Shown here: one piece after another, positions 1 through 10,370 of the stretch
Layout of the letters: each line of letters opens with the position of its first letter
How positions within the stretch are numbered: position 1 is the stretch's first letter
Origin: Timema cristinae
Lineage: Eukaryota; Arthropoda; Insecta; Phasmatodea; Timematidae
Assembly (NCBI GenBank): GCA_039000515.1
Contig: JBCFYV010000100.1
Location: 36,618,884 to 36,682,883 of the forward strand
Reading direction: 5' to 3'
Length of the DNA stretch: 64,000 bases
Position numbers and translations under genes: made by a program
Notes under the pieces: generated by a model
Told to the model about the DNA's origin: nothing
Database searches by the model: none
The model's input: only the letters and a program-made list of their open reading frames with translations

Positions 1-311
1 CCCACTTCAAGCGACAATCAGCAGCTGAAAAAAATATTTGTATAAGTGGTGTGTTTGGGGAATGAGCACATGAAAATGTTCATATCCATGAACTATGTTT
101 TTATTATAAAATTTGGCCCAATAAATACTACAAAAATAAATATTAATTTTGTATTTAAAAAAATATTCTAATTTAGACCAACATAAACGACTTTTTATCT
201 ATAGAAATGTATAGATTATTATATAAGTTTCAATTAGAATTGTATAAAATTCCAATGCATATCTAAAACATTGAACTTTATTCTAATACATTGGTATCCG
301 TATCTTTCCAG

Positions 312-1218
312 GTACCTGGCTACCGGAGAAATGTTCAAATCTTACCACTACTACTTCCGTGTTGGGGAAACAACTATTGGACTAATTGTAATGGAAACAT
401 GCCAAGCTATAATTGAACGTCTGCGGCCAGTGTACATGCCTCAACCAACAACTGAAAGATGGGAGCATATAGCTCAGCGATTTGAAGACGTTTGGAACTA
501 TCCTAACTGTATAGGTGCTGTTGATGGCAAACATACCCGCTTGCTGTGTCCAGAAAATGAGGGATCTGCCTATTTCAACTATAAAAAATTCCACTCGATC
601 ATTTTGCAGGTAGTAGTAGACGCCGATGCATGCTTTGTCATAATTGAGGTAGGAGACTACGATCGAAATAATGACGCTTCAGTATTTCATAATAGTACTT
701 TTGCAAAGGATATGATGGAAAAGAAGCTTAATATTCCCTCTCCTAGACCCCTCAACTATGAAAACAATAACAAAATGCCTTTCGTTTTTGTTGGTGACGA
801 GGCGTATCCACTTCTTGTAAATCTCATGAAACCATTTGCCAGAAAGTACCTTACAAATGAGAGGCGTGTATACAATTATCGGCACTCAAGAGCCCGTCGT
901 ATTGCTGAATGTGCTTTTGGCATACTAAGCAAAAAATTTGGGGTATTTAAAACATGCATTATGTTAAGCCCTGACAAAGTTCAGGTGATAACTGAAACAT
1001 GTACTATACTAAATAATTTAATCAGAAAAAGAGAACGAATGGATCGTCCCGACATATTTCAGGAGCTGTTGTTACTTGAGGGTGAAGAAACAGTATATAC
1101 TGGAAGAAGCAAACCTCCTTCTCATGCAGCGTTTACAGTTCGCAACTTCTTGGTGGACTACTTTTCTTCAGAGCAAGGACGTTTACCATGGCAGGATGCA
1201 TATGCCCACGTGCAGTAG
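312..1218 (+). CDS. PIF/Harbinger (HARBI1-like) DDE transposase, last exon
   Basis: This is the catalytic exon of a PIF/Harbinger transposase, the nuclease that cuts the element out and inserts it at 3-bp TWA targets. The open frame runs from upstream without a good ATG, but a pyrimidine-rich TATCTTTCCAG at 301-311 is a credible splice acceptor. The exon then starts GG-TAC-CTG and the first in-frame ATG is at 331. DDE_Tnp_4 landmarks are in order: AVDGKH (first Asp, D85 counting from position 271), FNYKKFHSI, VGDEAYPL (second Asp, D176), a YNYRHSRARR block and RRIAECAFG (Glu, E213). No stop or frameshift interrupts it. It ends at TAG 1218 and an AATAAA follows at 1268-1273. The N-terminal exon lies to the left of the window. 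A domesticated HARBI1 gene is less likely because a MADF exon and an element end follow on the right. Confidence 0.88.
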
Positions 1219-1797
1219 TGTGATGATGTGTGAAAGTAAATCGCGGAAGCGACAACTATTTATGCCAAATAAAAATTAATTATCTACATAAATACTGTCA
1301 CCAGCTAGTTTTTCTTTATCACCTCGTCTGACTAACTGTTCAAGTTATACACATATTTAATTATATTGGTAAATAACTATTTCTACCAATAAAATATTAG
1401 TAGCCTTCAACTCAAATAATAATATCATCATTCATATCATTATATTGATGTTACTAATACATTGTATAGGGCCCCGTTCCATAATAAAATCAAAATTAAC
1501 AAAGATCCATTTCATTCATTAAAACATGCAGTGAAATTCCTAATTAATTAAATTGAGCCCCACAGAACGTATCGAAATAATATTACATAAATTAAAATAA
1601 ACTAAAACAATAATATTTTTTGCACGTCTTCTTGCAATTATTTATATTCACTTTTATACTTGGGAATCACAAAATACAATTAAAGCTAAACTAGTAAAAA
1701 TACTATTGGTAAACATTCATATTAATTAGCGTTATAAATAATTTTATTGTCAAATGAACTATAAAATTAATTCAACTATGTAGGTTTCGGTACTTAC

Positions 1798-1981
1798 TGG
1801 GTGCTTTCATGTATTTCCCCACTTCCTCCCACAGCTTGTCGGCAATATCCTTGTTGTGGTAATCTTTGAGGTTAAAATTGTACAATGCAGGCCTCTCCTG
1901 CACAAAAACTATTAGTTTTTCCACATCTAGCTCAGCATTGGGTAGGCCTAAATCCTTTTCCTTACGCTTTTGCACAGACAT
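1798..1981 (-). CDS. MADF-domain protein of the Harbinger element, first exon
   Basis: On the minus strand an ATG at 1981 opens a 61-codon exon. After a basic start (MSVQKRKEKD) it reads KLIVFVQERPALYNFNLKDY then DIADKLWEEVGKYM, which is the MADF/Myb-SANT-like DNA-binding fold: a Leu-Ile entry, an aromatic after PALY, DY, and LWEEV. PIF/Harbinger elements commonly encode such a second protein that helps the transposase bind the ends and enter the nucleus. The frame meets a consensus 5' splice site, A|GTAAGT, at 1798/1797, so later exons should lie between here and 1240, convergent with the transposase. I could not identify them in that AT-rich stretch. The exon has no stop. Confidence 0.75.
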
Positions 1982-2393
1982 GTTAACACACCAAAAAACT
2001 CACTTCGACAACCAACACACGCCACTAGACACCTTCACAAACTAGTAAACAAATAGTCGCGCATGCGCAATGTAAAATGTTCGGTGCATTTTGTTCCGTC
2101 GAACATGGGAGCGGGGAAGACAGCTGAATTGTGTAAACGTGTGTGGTCATGTGTGGTCGTGTTTTGTTGTTTTGTTCGGTCTTGTTCGGTGCAGTGTGCG
2201 CCGGCTCAATTTAAAGCATACAATTAAGAGAGCTCCACACATGACCACACAAAAATGTTTTGTTCTGTCGTGTCTTGTTCGGTGCGGTGTGCATCGGGCC
2301 TAAGAGTTGTTTTATTGTTATTTATCCCCCACGGAAAGAGGCTAACAATCAATCTTGGTGAAATATCGATCTCCGAAATTTAATAGTGAGAAG

Positions 2394-2671
2394 GTGAGCT
2401 GTTGGTCTAGGGGTAAGGTGTCGGACTTCTGTGCTGGGGGTCCGGGGTTCAATCCTCGGTTCCGGCACAGATTTATCTAATCGTCAAACCCTTCCTTCAC
2501 CTCTGACAAGACGTGTATTAATCACAACTTGTGAATGTGTGTAATGCCAGGCCTCCACCGTGGTTCAGATCTCACGTTAAACTGTAGGTCCTCCATTTCA
2601 TCTCACAATCACACTGCCATTACACAGTAGCGTATGTGCGTATAACCCGAACGGTTAGTAAGACGTAGTGC

Positions 2672-2709
<38 letters not shown>

Positions 2710-2731
2710 TTAATATTAATAATAATAATAA
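2394..2731 (+). mobile_element. SINE-A copy 1 (family description)
   Basis: SINE-A starts with a tRNA-Glu-like head: an A box in TGGTCTAGGGG and a B box in GGGGTTCAATCCTC. It continues with a conserved middle (CACCTCTGACAAGACATCTT, CCTCCACCGTGGTTC, GTTAAACTGTAGGTCC) and ends GTATAACCCGAACGG then TAGTAAGACG before a (TAA)n tail. These are marks of an RNA polymerase III transcript copied by a LINE. This copy has a perfect 13-bp TSD, TAATAGTGAGAAG, at 2381-2393 and 2732-2744. Its tail is a TAA microsatellite from 2671. Confidence 0.9.
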
Positions 2732-2924
2732 TAATAGTGAGAAGAAGCACCCATTCCTCATAATTGACGGAAGGTAATTTCAAAATCGTGTGATTTTAAA
2801 CGCAACTCAAACAACAAAGCCACTTTAATTTTTATAATATTTATTTTTACACAACATCTTCAAACCAACTGGGCTATACGCATTTCATTAGATTTTTTAA
2901 AGGCAGTGCATCTCATTTACTACA

Positions 2925-3075
2925 TTAATTGGGGGAGGAGAGGTAGCATAATGAAGGTAGGATTTAGAGAAATGTACTTTCATTTGCGTGGAGATAGAGT
3001 TGGAAAACTTTTAGAAAAACCATCCTCACTATACCCAACTGGGATTAGATCCCCAACTTACCCATATTAACTGGC
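2925..3075 (-). mobile_element. SINE-B relic, degraded
   Basis: The stretch keeps the minus-strand SINE-B pattern: ATTTGCGTGGAGATAGAG, a run like GGAAAACTTTTAGAAAAACC, and ACCCAACTGGGATTAGATCC near the B box. Head and tail are not recognisable, so this is an old fragment. Confidence 0.55.
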
Positions 3076-3595
3076 AAATCAGACCAAATGAGATTGACGT
3101 TTAGTCCGCTTTCCCACCGATGCAGGTCATATCTACTATAAACCCAAGTAATTCGTAATATTAAGTGCTTGGGCTGACCAATGTGAAGGAATCTCTCTAA
3201 ACAGTATAACAGAGTGTATTGATAAGCACCTGGTATGTAAGGAATAAACAATTGAAATTAAAAAGATTTAGTGAAATTTTCAAACATGTTTGCAATAGTT
3301 TTTGAAATACTAACCAGCGTAACACTAATAATAATTTAGTGTCAAATTCACGCGATTCTGCGAAGACCACTTGTATGTTAAGTTTCATTAATTATTATGT
3401 ATATAATGTCATACAAAAATGAAGAAATTTAGTTTTTTTATTGAGTTGAATATGACATTCTAGCAAAATGGAAAACCGAGAAATGTTAGAAAATTTCAAA
3501 ATTTTCAGATTGTATAGAACGTTAATGTACGGTAAATTTTAAATATATGAAATATTAATGTGCTGAGATAGGACTATTTTTCAACTACTTTGTAA
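3076..3595. other. No recognisable feature
   Basis: AT-rich DNA between a SINE-B relic and a MITE. Short open frames occur on the minus strand but show no family resemblance, and I see no repeat signature. Confidence 0.5.
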
Positions 3596-3601
3596 ATATG
3601 T

Positions 3602-3845
3602 TGAGGTGTAGATGCAGGAAACACGAGTTAAGGTAATTGTTTCTGCTGTAGCAAATCGAGATTGTGGTCAAAATAAATCAAACATTACCTCCATTCAAAC
3701 ATACAGTTTTAATTTTTCACATATTGACCTCAACAGTTATTGAATATTTGTTTGTCAAGGGTGTTTTGGAATTTTATGAAAACTTAATTTAAAAACATTT
3801 TTAGATAAGGCCACTATGCTCATGACAGATATTCAACAACTGTCG
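3602..3845 (+). mobile_element. Palindromic TTAA MITE, truncated copy
   Basis: This shares the arm of the 48681-49071 element: GCAGGAAACACGAG, CAAAATAAATCAAACATT, then CACATATTGACCTCAACAG and, as right-arm sequence, CATGACAGATATTCAACAAC. It breaks off at 3845 into a G homopolymer (GGGG with one C, 3845-3869), so the outer right arm is missing. Confidence 0.65.
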
Positions 3846-3869
3846 GGGGGGGGGGGGCGGGGGGGGGGG

Positions 3870-4290
3870 AAAGACGTAAAAAAAAATAGCTAAACACAAT
3901 TTGATCACATGGATAATATCGTAAAGTACTATTCAAAGTTGGTTTTATACAAAATAGAATAATATCAGTTTCCTGATACTTTACCTCTCACTACTGAGGT
4001 CCCAGTGAACATTTTATAGTTAGTGAATTGTGGGTCTCCCCTTTCACAGTGATGGATGTTGTGTCCGTTCTATATATAAGTTATAAGTCACGTGCAGATC
4101 TAATCACTCTGTTCAGAAGGTGCACTTTAAATAGATATAAAATAAGTTAGTTAACTAGATGGATAAGATTGTTACCTCAATTTCTATGTAACATTACATA
4201 TTCAAAATTAATTAATGTCGCCTCTTCAATCATTTATGATCTTAGGAGCTATAGTAGGATTTTGGAATGAAGAAACTTTATTTTCTTGCA
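3870..4290. other. No recognisable feature
   Basis: AT-rich sequence following the poly-G tract. No coding or repeat signature was recognised. Confidence 0.45.
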
Positions 4291-4520
4291 CCCGCATCGG
4301 TGGCGTAGTTGGCTAACGCGCTTGTCGTGTTGAGCTCGACTGCTGAGGACGGGGAGAGCGAGGTTCGAATCTCGGTCGGGTGAACTGGGGGTGTTTTTTC
4401 CTAAATGGTTTCCCACTCTCCCTCCACGCAAATGCGGGTTTACTTCCTCTAATTCAACCTTCCCAATTCCTAATCCATTAGCGTAATTAGTACTTAAAAG
4501 CGTATAACCCGAACGAATAA
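4291..4520 (+). mobile_element. SINE-B copy (family description)
   Basis: SINE-B is the dominant repeat. Its head resembles tRNA-Leu: consensus GTGGCCGCATGGTCTAAGGC (A box) and GGTTCGAATCTCGGTCGGGT (B box). A linker follows with CCTAAATGGTTTCCCACTCT and CCTCCACGCAAATGCGGGT, then ATTAGCGTAATTAGTACATA and the GCGTATAACCCGAACGGGTA tail that SINE-A also has. This copy is nearly full length and its B box is intact. The tail is cut after GTATAACCCGAACGAATAAT, where an unrelated AT-rich repeat begins. Confidence 0.88.
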
Positions 4521-4524
4521 TATA

Positions 4525-4670
4525 TATCAAATGTGAAAGCTGCAGATCACATGACTTGACTTATAAATACGTGAAAGTAGATTTAGTAACTTTTATATAT
4601 GTCATATAAAGGCCCCTTCTATGAAAAGTGCACTGTACCTAGAATTTGGAAACAAGATTTATAAAGCAGC
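4525..4670 (+). repeat. Dispersed AT-rich repeat F
   Basis: The segment reads GTGAAAGCTGCAGATCACAT, then GACTTGAC and GAAAGTAGATTTAGTAACTT. Similar text recurs near 22585 and 39075 and, in related form, near 62780. I could not define the ends; it may be a decayed MITE related to the CTACAGTAG family. Confidence 0.5.
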
Positions 4671-4942
4671 CTTACTGGGTATAATTAAAAATTGTAATAG
4701 TAACGGATTTTATTTTTGGCAGGCGGGCGGCAGAGCGCGAAAGGAAGTTATCGTTGTTTAGGGATTTTTGTTGTTGTTGTGTTAATCCAGACTCATCCGG
4801 ATTACATGTCTCCTTTTGTCAATATGGACAAGATTATTATTTGCTAAAGGTGTCCGGAAAATTGTGCCTTTCATCCGGCGCTGATTAAACGTGGTTTTCT
4901 TTCTTTAGCTAGACCACCAATTTAGTTTTAAACCCACTAAAA
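4671..4942. other. No recognised feature
   Basis: Contains a short GC-richer stretch (GGCGGGCGGCAGAGCGCG, 4724-4741) and ATCCGGATTACATG-like text that may be an old transposon end. I cannot assign it. Confidence 0.4.
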
Positions 4943-6043
4943 CAGTGGTTCCAAATTTGGGGGTCACTTCCCCTTTGAGTGGGGGAGAGATGGCGTGGAA
5001 CCTTTGGGAAGTAACATTTTAAATTATCTAAGGATTGAAGCAATTTTTTTTTATTTCAATAATTTTTCCAACGTTAGTAAGAGACACTTTTGTTGCTGTA
5101 TTGGCAACACTGCCCACCAGTTGTAATTATTCATCTATTATATCAAGAGTTTCGCAAACGGTATCCCTCCGCACACTGGTGTACCGTGACGACGAATAAG
5201 GTGAGCCGTGTGCGGCCACAGCCCAGAGCGCCACGCATCGCTGTTCATTAAAAACGCGATTGAAGTTGGTACCAATGGCAACCGTGCATGGTTCGCATTT
5301 CTTATTGACTCGTACTTATTAATATTTTTAATGCATTTAACAATCTCTAAAACTTTCGCACGAAGTTAGAGCTATGTTTTATATATATTATTAATGTTCT
5401 GAACGAAATGTTTCCAAAGGTTAAAGAAGCGGAAACAGAAAAAAGAACTTTAACCGTTTATATTGGAATATTTGATGTTACGCAGGGAAAAATTAGTTCA
5501 TAGGGTCTACTTTCCTAACTCTGATTTACTGTACAACTGTTGGACTGAATACGTAATCCATTTTATACTGCCTCGGTGCGTGCCTAAAATAATAATATTT
5601 GGGATTGTAGAGTGTATCATGATATTTAAAATTTTGCGGAACACTGTATTTAAAATATCAGTGAAAAGTAAAGCGCTCGTGCGCATGCTATTGTTTATTT
5701 TCGAGACCCTAAGCCTCTGATTCGCACCCCCCCTCCCCCAATTCTCCTCGACACCTTCTCCCCCTCAGTTATCATTCATTGCGTCCACGTGAAAACCACC
5801 GAATTTTTAACTCTGACTCTTAAGTCGACAACGCTGTTTAGTTTTTACTAAAGTGGAAAACGATGGATGTTATTCTGTGCTGTCAAATATCAAATCCAAT
5901 GATCAAGAATTGATGAAAGCCAATAAGTGCCTACAAACATCACACTAATTTTATGTCAATTTTAATATTATTTTTGGACAGTGGGAGGGAATTTGGATGA
6001 TATTTTAAGGGAGGTGTTGGCTGAAAAAGTTTGGGAACCACAA
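4943..6043 (+). mobile_element. hAT element with a decayed ZBED-like tail
   Basis: The left end is CAGTGGTTCCAAATTTGGGG, typical of hAT elements. The right end is TTTGGGAACCACAA at 6030-6043. Flanks are CACTAAAA (4935-4942) and CACTAGAA (6044-6051), an 8-bp TSD with one mismatch. Near the right end, frame 5853-5948 (+) reads VENDGCYSV, then SNIKSNDQELM and finally QTSH before a stop. This resembles the C-terminus of ZBED5/SCAND3-like hAT transposases. The rest of the coding region is not readable. The interior (5160-5290) is GC-richer. Confidence 0.7.
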
Positions 6044-6410
6044 CACTAGAATATTAGGAAAACATAAAACAGACTAAAAACGTAAGTTTACTCCTTTTAT
6101 AATTGTATATTGTTAGGCCCTACTGGCAGGGCTGTATTTTTTTTTCTTTCAAATATGTATTTTCCCAAATAATAGACATTTAGACAACTTCATAGTTAAA
6201 CATTATAATTATTAATGTTGTTTTTATTAGTAACATTTGTTTTATCATTTCATAAAGTAATGCTTGATGCTACGTTCGAACATAAAAGCTTTTAATGTCC
6301 TTTTGAATGTAAACATTTTTTTGTTTCTTCATAATAAAGCATTCAAAATTCATTCACTAATAATTTTAATATATCTTGTTATTTGTAAACAATTTAAACT
6401 ATCACACAAC

Positions 6411-6642
6411 CCACTTTGGTGGCTAAATGCTCTCACTCGCACATTAAACTGCATTGCTGATGTGGAGTTTTGGGTTCGATTTCCGGTCGATTGTGCTTAG
6501 GTTGTTTTAATCCTAAATTATCTCCCTCTATTACTTCACGAACATGTGGGTATATTTCTCCTAAATTCAACTTTCCTCATCCTTAAACTTAAAGTGAAAA
6601 TATTTGGTTAAACCGAACGGATAATAAGACGTGGAGCAAAGA
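6411..6642 (+). mobile_element. SINE-B, diverged full-length copy
   Basis: Head TTTGGTGGCTAAATGCTCTC, B-box remnant GGGTTCGATTTCCGGTCG, TAAATTCAACTTTCCTCATC in the linker and AACCGAACGGATAATAAGAC at the tail. Many substitutions indicate an old insertion. No TSD was recognised. Confidence 0.75.
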
Positions 6643-6907
6643 AAAATCACTACTATAATGCTTGTACGTAGGTTTAATGCAGATCAAAACAGGCGTCGAC
6701 TCCTATTGTGGTTTTTTGTATTATACTTTTAAAAAACGGGGAAATTGAGAAAATTATACCAAAGTTTAAAAAAAAAATACAAAGAATTAATGTATAACTA
6801 TTGAAGAACTCAGAAACTACTAAACTGATGGCAGTTTCACTGTTTCCAATTGAAGAATGCAGAAATTCCACTTTAAAATTATTCTGGTTAGAGCGTAGCT
6901 TTTATCT

Positions 6908-7570
6908 CAGCGGCTCTCAAACTTTTTTAAGATTGTACCCTTTGACCATGACTAAAAGTTTAATGTACCCCCAAGAAAAGAAAAATCCAAATGACAGGTT
7001 TAAAATAGTTTTGATCAGTTAAAAAAAACATGATTTTACTGTGAAAATTCTGTAGAAAGGTTTTATACATCTTCGAAAATTCTTTCAAAAATAAAAAAAT
7101 AAATTAAACCTAAAGACAATATTTTCATATAAAATTTTTTTAATTGTAATTCTGGAGCTGATATATTATGAATCCCAAAGTTTTTCAGTGAGAGAGGTGT
7201 GATGGCATGGATTGACAAATCTTTTTGATGTCTGGTTGTCCAGTTGAGACTTTCAAGCGCTGGTCCGGCTTCAAATTTAGCCTATTGCGGTACTTATTTT
7301 TAGGTACAACATGGATGAAAAACCACTTTCACAGAGATATGTTGTTGAGAAAGGTATCATAAACTGCTAATATGGAAGGTATCAAGTAGAGCGTTGAAAA
7401 TTCTCAAGAATAGGTCTCCAGTGGAGCAAATAGAGGAAAATAGGAGTGGAAATAACCAGAATAACCAAGAATTTGGGATTTCCATAAGTCCCTTGTTATT
7501 TCGTCAATCTTCCTTAGAGAGCTGCTCGCGTACCTCCGGGGGTACGCATACCCCAGTTTGAGAACCACTG
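6908..7570. mobile_element. Non-autonomous hAT element
   Basis: It begins CAGCGGCTCTCAAAC and ends CCCCAGTTTGAGAACCACTG, imperfect inverted termini of the hAT type. Flanks TTTTATCT (6900-6907) and TTGTATCT (7571-7578) are an 8-bp TSD with one mismatch. Interior text such as AGGTACAACATGGATGAAAA is shared, in reverse, with the element at 17768-18530. No transposase frame is left. Confidence 0.8.
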
Positions 7571-7578
7571 TTGTATCT

Positions 7579-7940
7579 AATTTCCCGGTTAGTTGTTATA
7601 GGGACGGGCTCTTAACGACCCGGACAAAATAACGGGTACCAGTAACACGCCTTGCACACCACATGTTTATCATCACATATCAGACAGATCAAACTTAAGC
7701 TTTGGCATGTGACGTGACGTGTGACGTGAGCTTAATAAATATTTATGAATGTGGGCGCCAACTCTCCCATCAACTTTCATGGATGATATCTCGTGGAATT
7801 ATTTCATTTAGTCAAGCAGCAGGTGTCGGCTCTGACGTAGAAAGTGCTCAAGGTTAGAACAAACCCTTGTACGTCCATAAATGGTGACAAATTATGAATC
7901 AAGTATGTTTGGAAGTGGTTCTACGGTGAGTGAAAGTGAA
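7579..7940. other. No recognised feature
   Basis: Mixed-composition DNA with a local GTGACGTGACGTGTGACGTG run near 7710, a short imperfect repeat. No gene was recognised. Confidence 0.4.
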
Positions 7941-7947
7941 ATACTTG

Positions 7948-8415
7948 TTATATACCGTTATGTTCTTATCGTTACTAGTCTTACTATTAGTTCTGTGAAC
8001 AGTAGAAACGGTGACCGGTGGTCTAGGGGTAAGGTGTCGGACTTCTGTACTGGGGGTCCGGGGTTCAATCCTCGGTGCCGGCACAGATTTATCTGATTAC
8101 CAAACTATTCCTTCACCTCTGACAAGACATCTTATGATGTGGGGAATACCAGGCCTCCACCGTGGTTCGGATCCCACGTTAAACTGTAGGTCCTACATTT
8201 CATCTCACAATCACCCTACCATTACACATTAGCGTAAGTGCGTATAACCAGAACGGGTAGTAATGCGTAGTGCTAATAATAAATAATAATAAATAATAAA
8301 TATAGTAGTAAAACTCGTTCCCTCCATGTTACTATCGTTACTACAGTCTTACTAGTAATTCTGTGAACAGTAGAACTCTTCCCTTCATGTTAATATCGCT
8401 ACTACAGTCTTAATA
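7948..8415 (+). repeat. About 62-bp tandem repeat split by a SINE
   Basis: A unit containing TCTGTGAACAGTAGAA, CTCCATGTTACTATCG and TTACTACAGTCTTACTAGTA occurs about two and a half times. The first copy is broken at AACAGTAGAA by SINE-A, and the next resumes at GTAGTAAAACTCG. One further unit, with TTCTGTGAACAGTAGACCTC, lies at 23363-23415, so the unit is also dispersed. Confidence 0.65.
8010..8302 (+). mobile_element. SINE-A copy 2
   Basis: Full-length SINE-A starting GGTGACCGGTGGTCTAGGGG and ending in a mixed AAT/AAAT tail. It sits inside a tandem repeat; AGTAGAAAC before it and AGTAGTAAAAC after it are a plausible imperfect TSD. Confidence 0.88.
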
Positions 8416-8594
8416 TTTCTCTTTGAATTTTATTTTGAAATATTTCCTATAATTTCTACTTGGGATTTAATTTTGTTATTTTTGCTTGGTTATTAAAATA
8501 GATGCAAAACAAATTAATACTATACTCAATGGTACATTATATTCATAAACAATAAATGACCGTTGTTAACTTGTTTAACATTTCAGTCTCGCGA

Positions 8595-8932
8595 TATAAA
8601 TCGAAATTTAAAGAAAGGAAATAATTCTTCAATAAAAACATAGAATTTAATTTTCTTCACATGTTGATATCAACGGGTTGTTGAATACTATCTGTTATGA
8701 GCATAGTGACATTATTTGAGAAACTTTCGAAATGAGGAGATAATTTTTCGTCGAATTCAAGGACATCCTTGACAGATATTCAACGACTGTTGATATAACC
8801 ATATATAAAAAAAAGTAAACTCTACGGTTCTACTGGAGAATTATTAGATCTATTTAGAGAGATAAAAAATTGATGCAAATCTGCAAAAAACACTGACCTT
8901 TTCTCGTGTTTCCTAAATCTCCACCTTAAACA
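8595..8932 (-). mobile_element. Palindromic TTAA MITE, one outer arm truncated
   Basis: The inner palindrome is intact: TTCACATGTTGATATCAACG against CAACGACTGTTGATATAACC. The right outer arm runs out through TTTTCTCGTGTTTCCTAAAT to CTCCACCTTAA, matching the TTAAGGTGG end seen elsewhere. The left arm stops near AACATAGAATTTAATT. Confidence 0.7.
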
Positions 8933-9359
8933 ACGCGGTATTTATAAACTTTAGCAACGCGCCTTAAGCGCCCCTCCAGGTGGATCCGTTATTCAGGAGT
9001 TCTCTAAGCGCTTACTTTATCTAGAGAGGAATAGAATATACCAATATAGGGGGGGATAAAGAGCCCGTTAACTTCATTAGTGCGTATATGACAGGGCACG
9101 CGACACTCGATACGAACAAACAAACAAAAAAACAACAGCCACGCGTGTGAAACAAAATGTCCGCGTCGATTCCCGCTCGGATTACTAATTACATCATGCC
9201 ATTGAGAGGTAATAATGGTTGGACATGTTTTCACTACTTCTCTTTGTTCAGCCAGACAAGGCAGTGCTCTGTAATTACCGACTTGACCCTGTCTCTATAT
9301 TCTACATGAGTCTCAGGGGTGGAGAAAGTAGATCAACTTTCACCCCCCCCTTTTTTTAT

Positions 9360-9592
9360 TGGCACCGCGTCTTATTACCCGTTCGGGTTACACGCTTATG
9401 TACTAATTACGCTAGTGGGTTTAGGGATTAGATAAGTTAAATTTATAGGAAGTGTACCCACATTTGCATGTAGGAAAAGTGTAGAACTATTCAGGGTAGA
9501 CAATCCTCAGTACACCCGACCGAGATCTCTGTCCTCGGCAGTCCACTCTACTGAGAGAGTGACGCCTTAGTTCATGCGACCATCGAGGTGGG
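9360..9592 (-). mobile_element. SINE-B
   Basis: In minus orientation the tail leads: GGCACCGCGTCTTATTACCC, then TACTAATTACGCTAGTGGGT. The head GCGACCATCGAGGTGGG ends it. The B-box region is altered (CCCGACCGAGATCTCTG), so transcription from this copy is unlikely. Confidence 0.8.
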
Positions 9593-9599
9593 TAATAAT

Positions 9600-9945
9600 A
9601 ACCTAGTTATAACAGTTATAAATTCAACCCTAATCTCTAGGGTGAGGGTTGGGAATATTAACCGTGTAGACAATCTTGAGATCGTATCTCCAAACCTCCG
9701 AATATAATTGTGATTTATCTGGGAGAAATATAACAGAATACTTTATTCTATGAAATTATCATTTTTTTAAAGTTTATCCGAATAATCTGTTGTTTAAAAT
9801 TAAATCGCGAAATTCGACTGTAAGCCTACAGTAAGGTTTTAAGTCCAAAGATGTATATACAAATATTTGCTATATTTTTATCAACAAAACTGCTAATGAT
9901 TTTATTTAACCCTTCAGGTCATACAATTATATAATATTAAATAGT
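9600..9945. other. No recognised feature
   Basis: AT-rich DNA between two minus-strand SINE-B copies. No coding sense or repeat signature was seen. Confidence 0.45.
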
Positions 9946-9949
9946 TAAT

Positions 9950-10125
9950 TTGTTAGGAGAGAAGGAGGTATAGCTTAGTAATAAATATACACACATTTGT
10001 GTTAAGAGAGAGTGTAACACCATTTAGATAAAAACCACCTTCAGTATACCTAACAGGATTTGAACACCGACCTTCCTATCATTGGCAATCGAGTCTATTG
10101 GACTTAAACTCTAAGACCACCCAAG
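9950..10125 (-). mobile_element. SINE-B relic, degraded
   Basis: Recognisable by AGAGAGTGTAACACCATTTA, AAAAACCACCTTCAGTATAC, the B-box complement GGATTTGAACACCGACC and AAACTCTAAGACCACC at the head. The tail is lost. Confidence 0.65.
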
Positions 10126-10315
10126 TTGATATTTTATAAAATTAATCCGAGTAAAGAAACAATGTATAATCCACTAGAACATTTTTTATTTATAAATGAC
10201 CTCTGATTAATTTTAATGAGATCATATTTTAAAACAAAGCTAATATGAAAACACTTAAAACAAACAATTTTTTTCGAAAGTTTCTGTTATAAAAAGGAAA
10301 GATTTTATTCCAACG

Positions 10316-10317
<2 letters not shown>

Positions 10318-10367
<50 letters not shown>
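10318..10367. repeat. (TA)n microsatellite
   Basis: About 50 bases of uninterrupted TA dinucleotides, able to form a cruciform and prone to length error in assembly. Confidence 0.9.

Positions 10368-10370
<3 letters not shown>

Larger units (their letters stand above)
1..2300 (+). mobile_element. PIF/Harbinger element (left end outside the window)
   Basis: The transposase exon (+) and MADF exon (-) lie in one element whose right terminus I place at 2300. The last bases read GCATCGGGCC, immediately followed by TAA (2301-2303), the usual Harbinger target duplication. Read inward, the terminus is GGCCCGATGCACACCGCACC, a typical Harbinger inverted repeat. Sub-terminal structure is visible: TGTTCGGTGC[AG]GTGTGC occurs twice (about 2186 and 2276), and TGTGGTCATGTGTGG near 2142 is answered by its complement near 2233, so a hairpin can form. 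The left end and left TSD cannot be checked here. Bases 1219-1797 hold no recognisable exon. Confidence 0.8.

Noticed and set aside
2091..2303. 70-codon plus-strand gene
   Set aside because: It lies wholly in the sub-terminal and terminal repeats of the Harbinger element.
2400..2470. tRNA gene
   Set aside because: The A and B boxes belong to a SINE head: no acceptor-stem closure, and the sequence runs into the SINE body, TAA tail and TSD. The same applies to all other tRNA-like stretches here.
10318..10367. Replication origin or AT-rich regulatory site
   Set aside because: A plain TA microsatellite with no supporting motifs.
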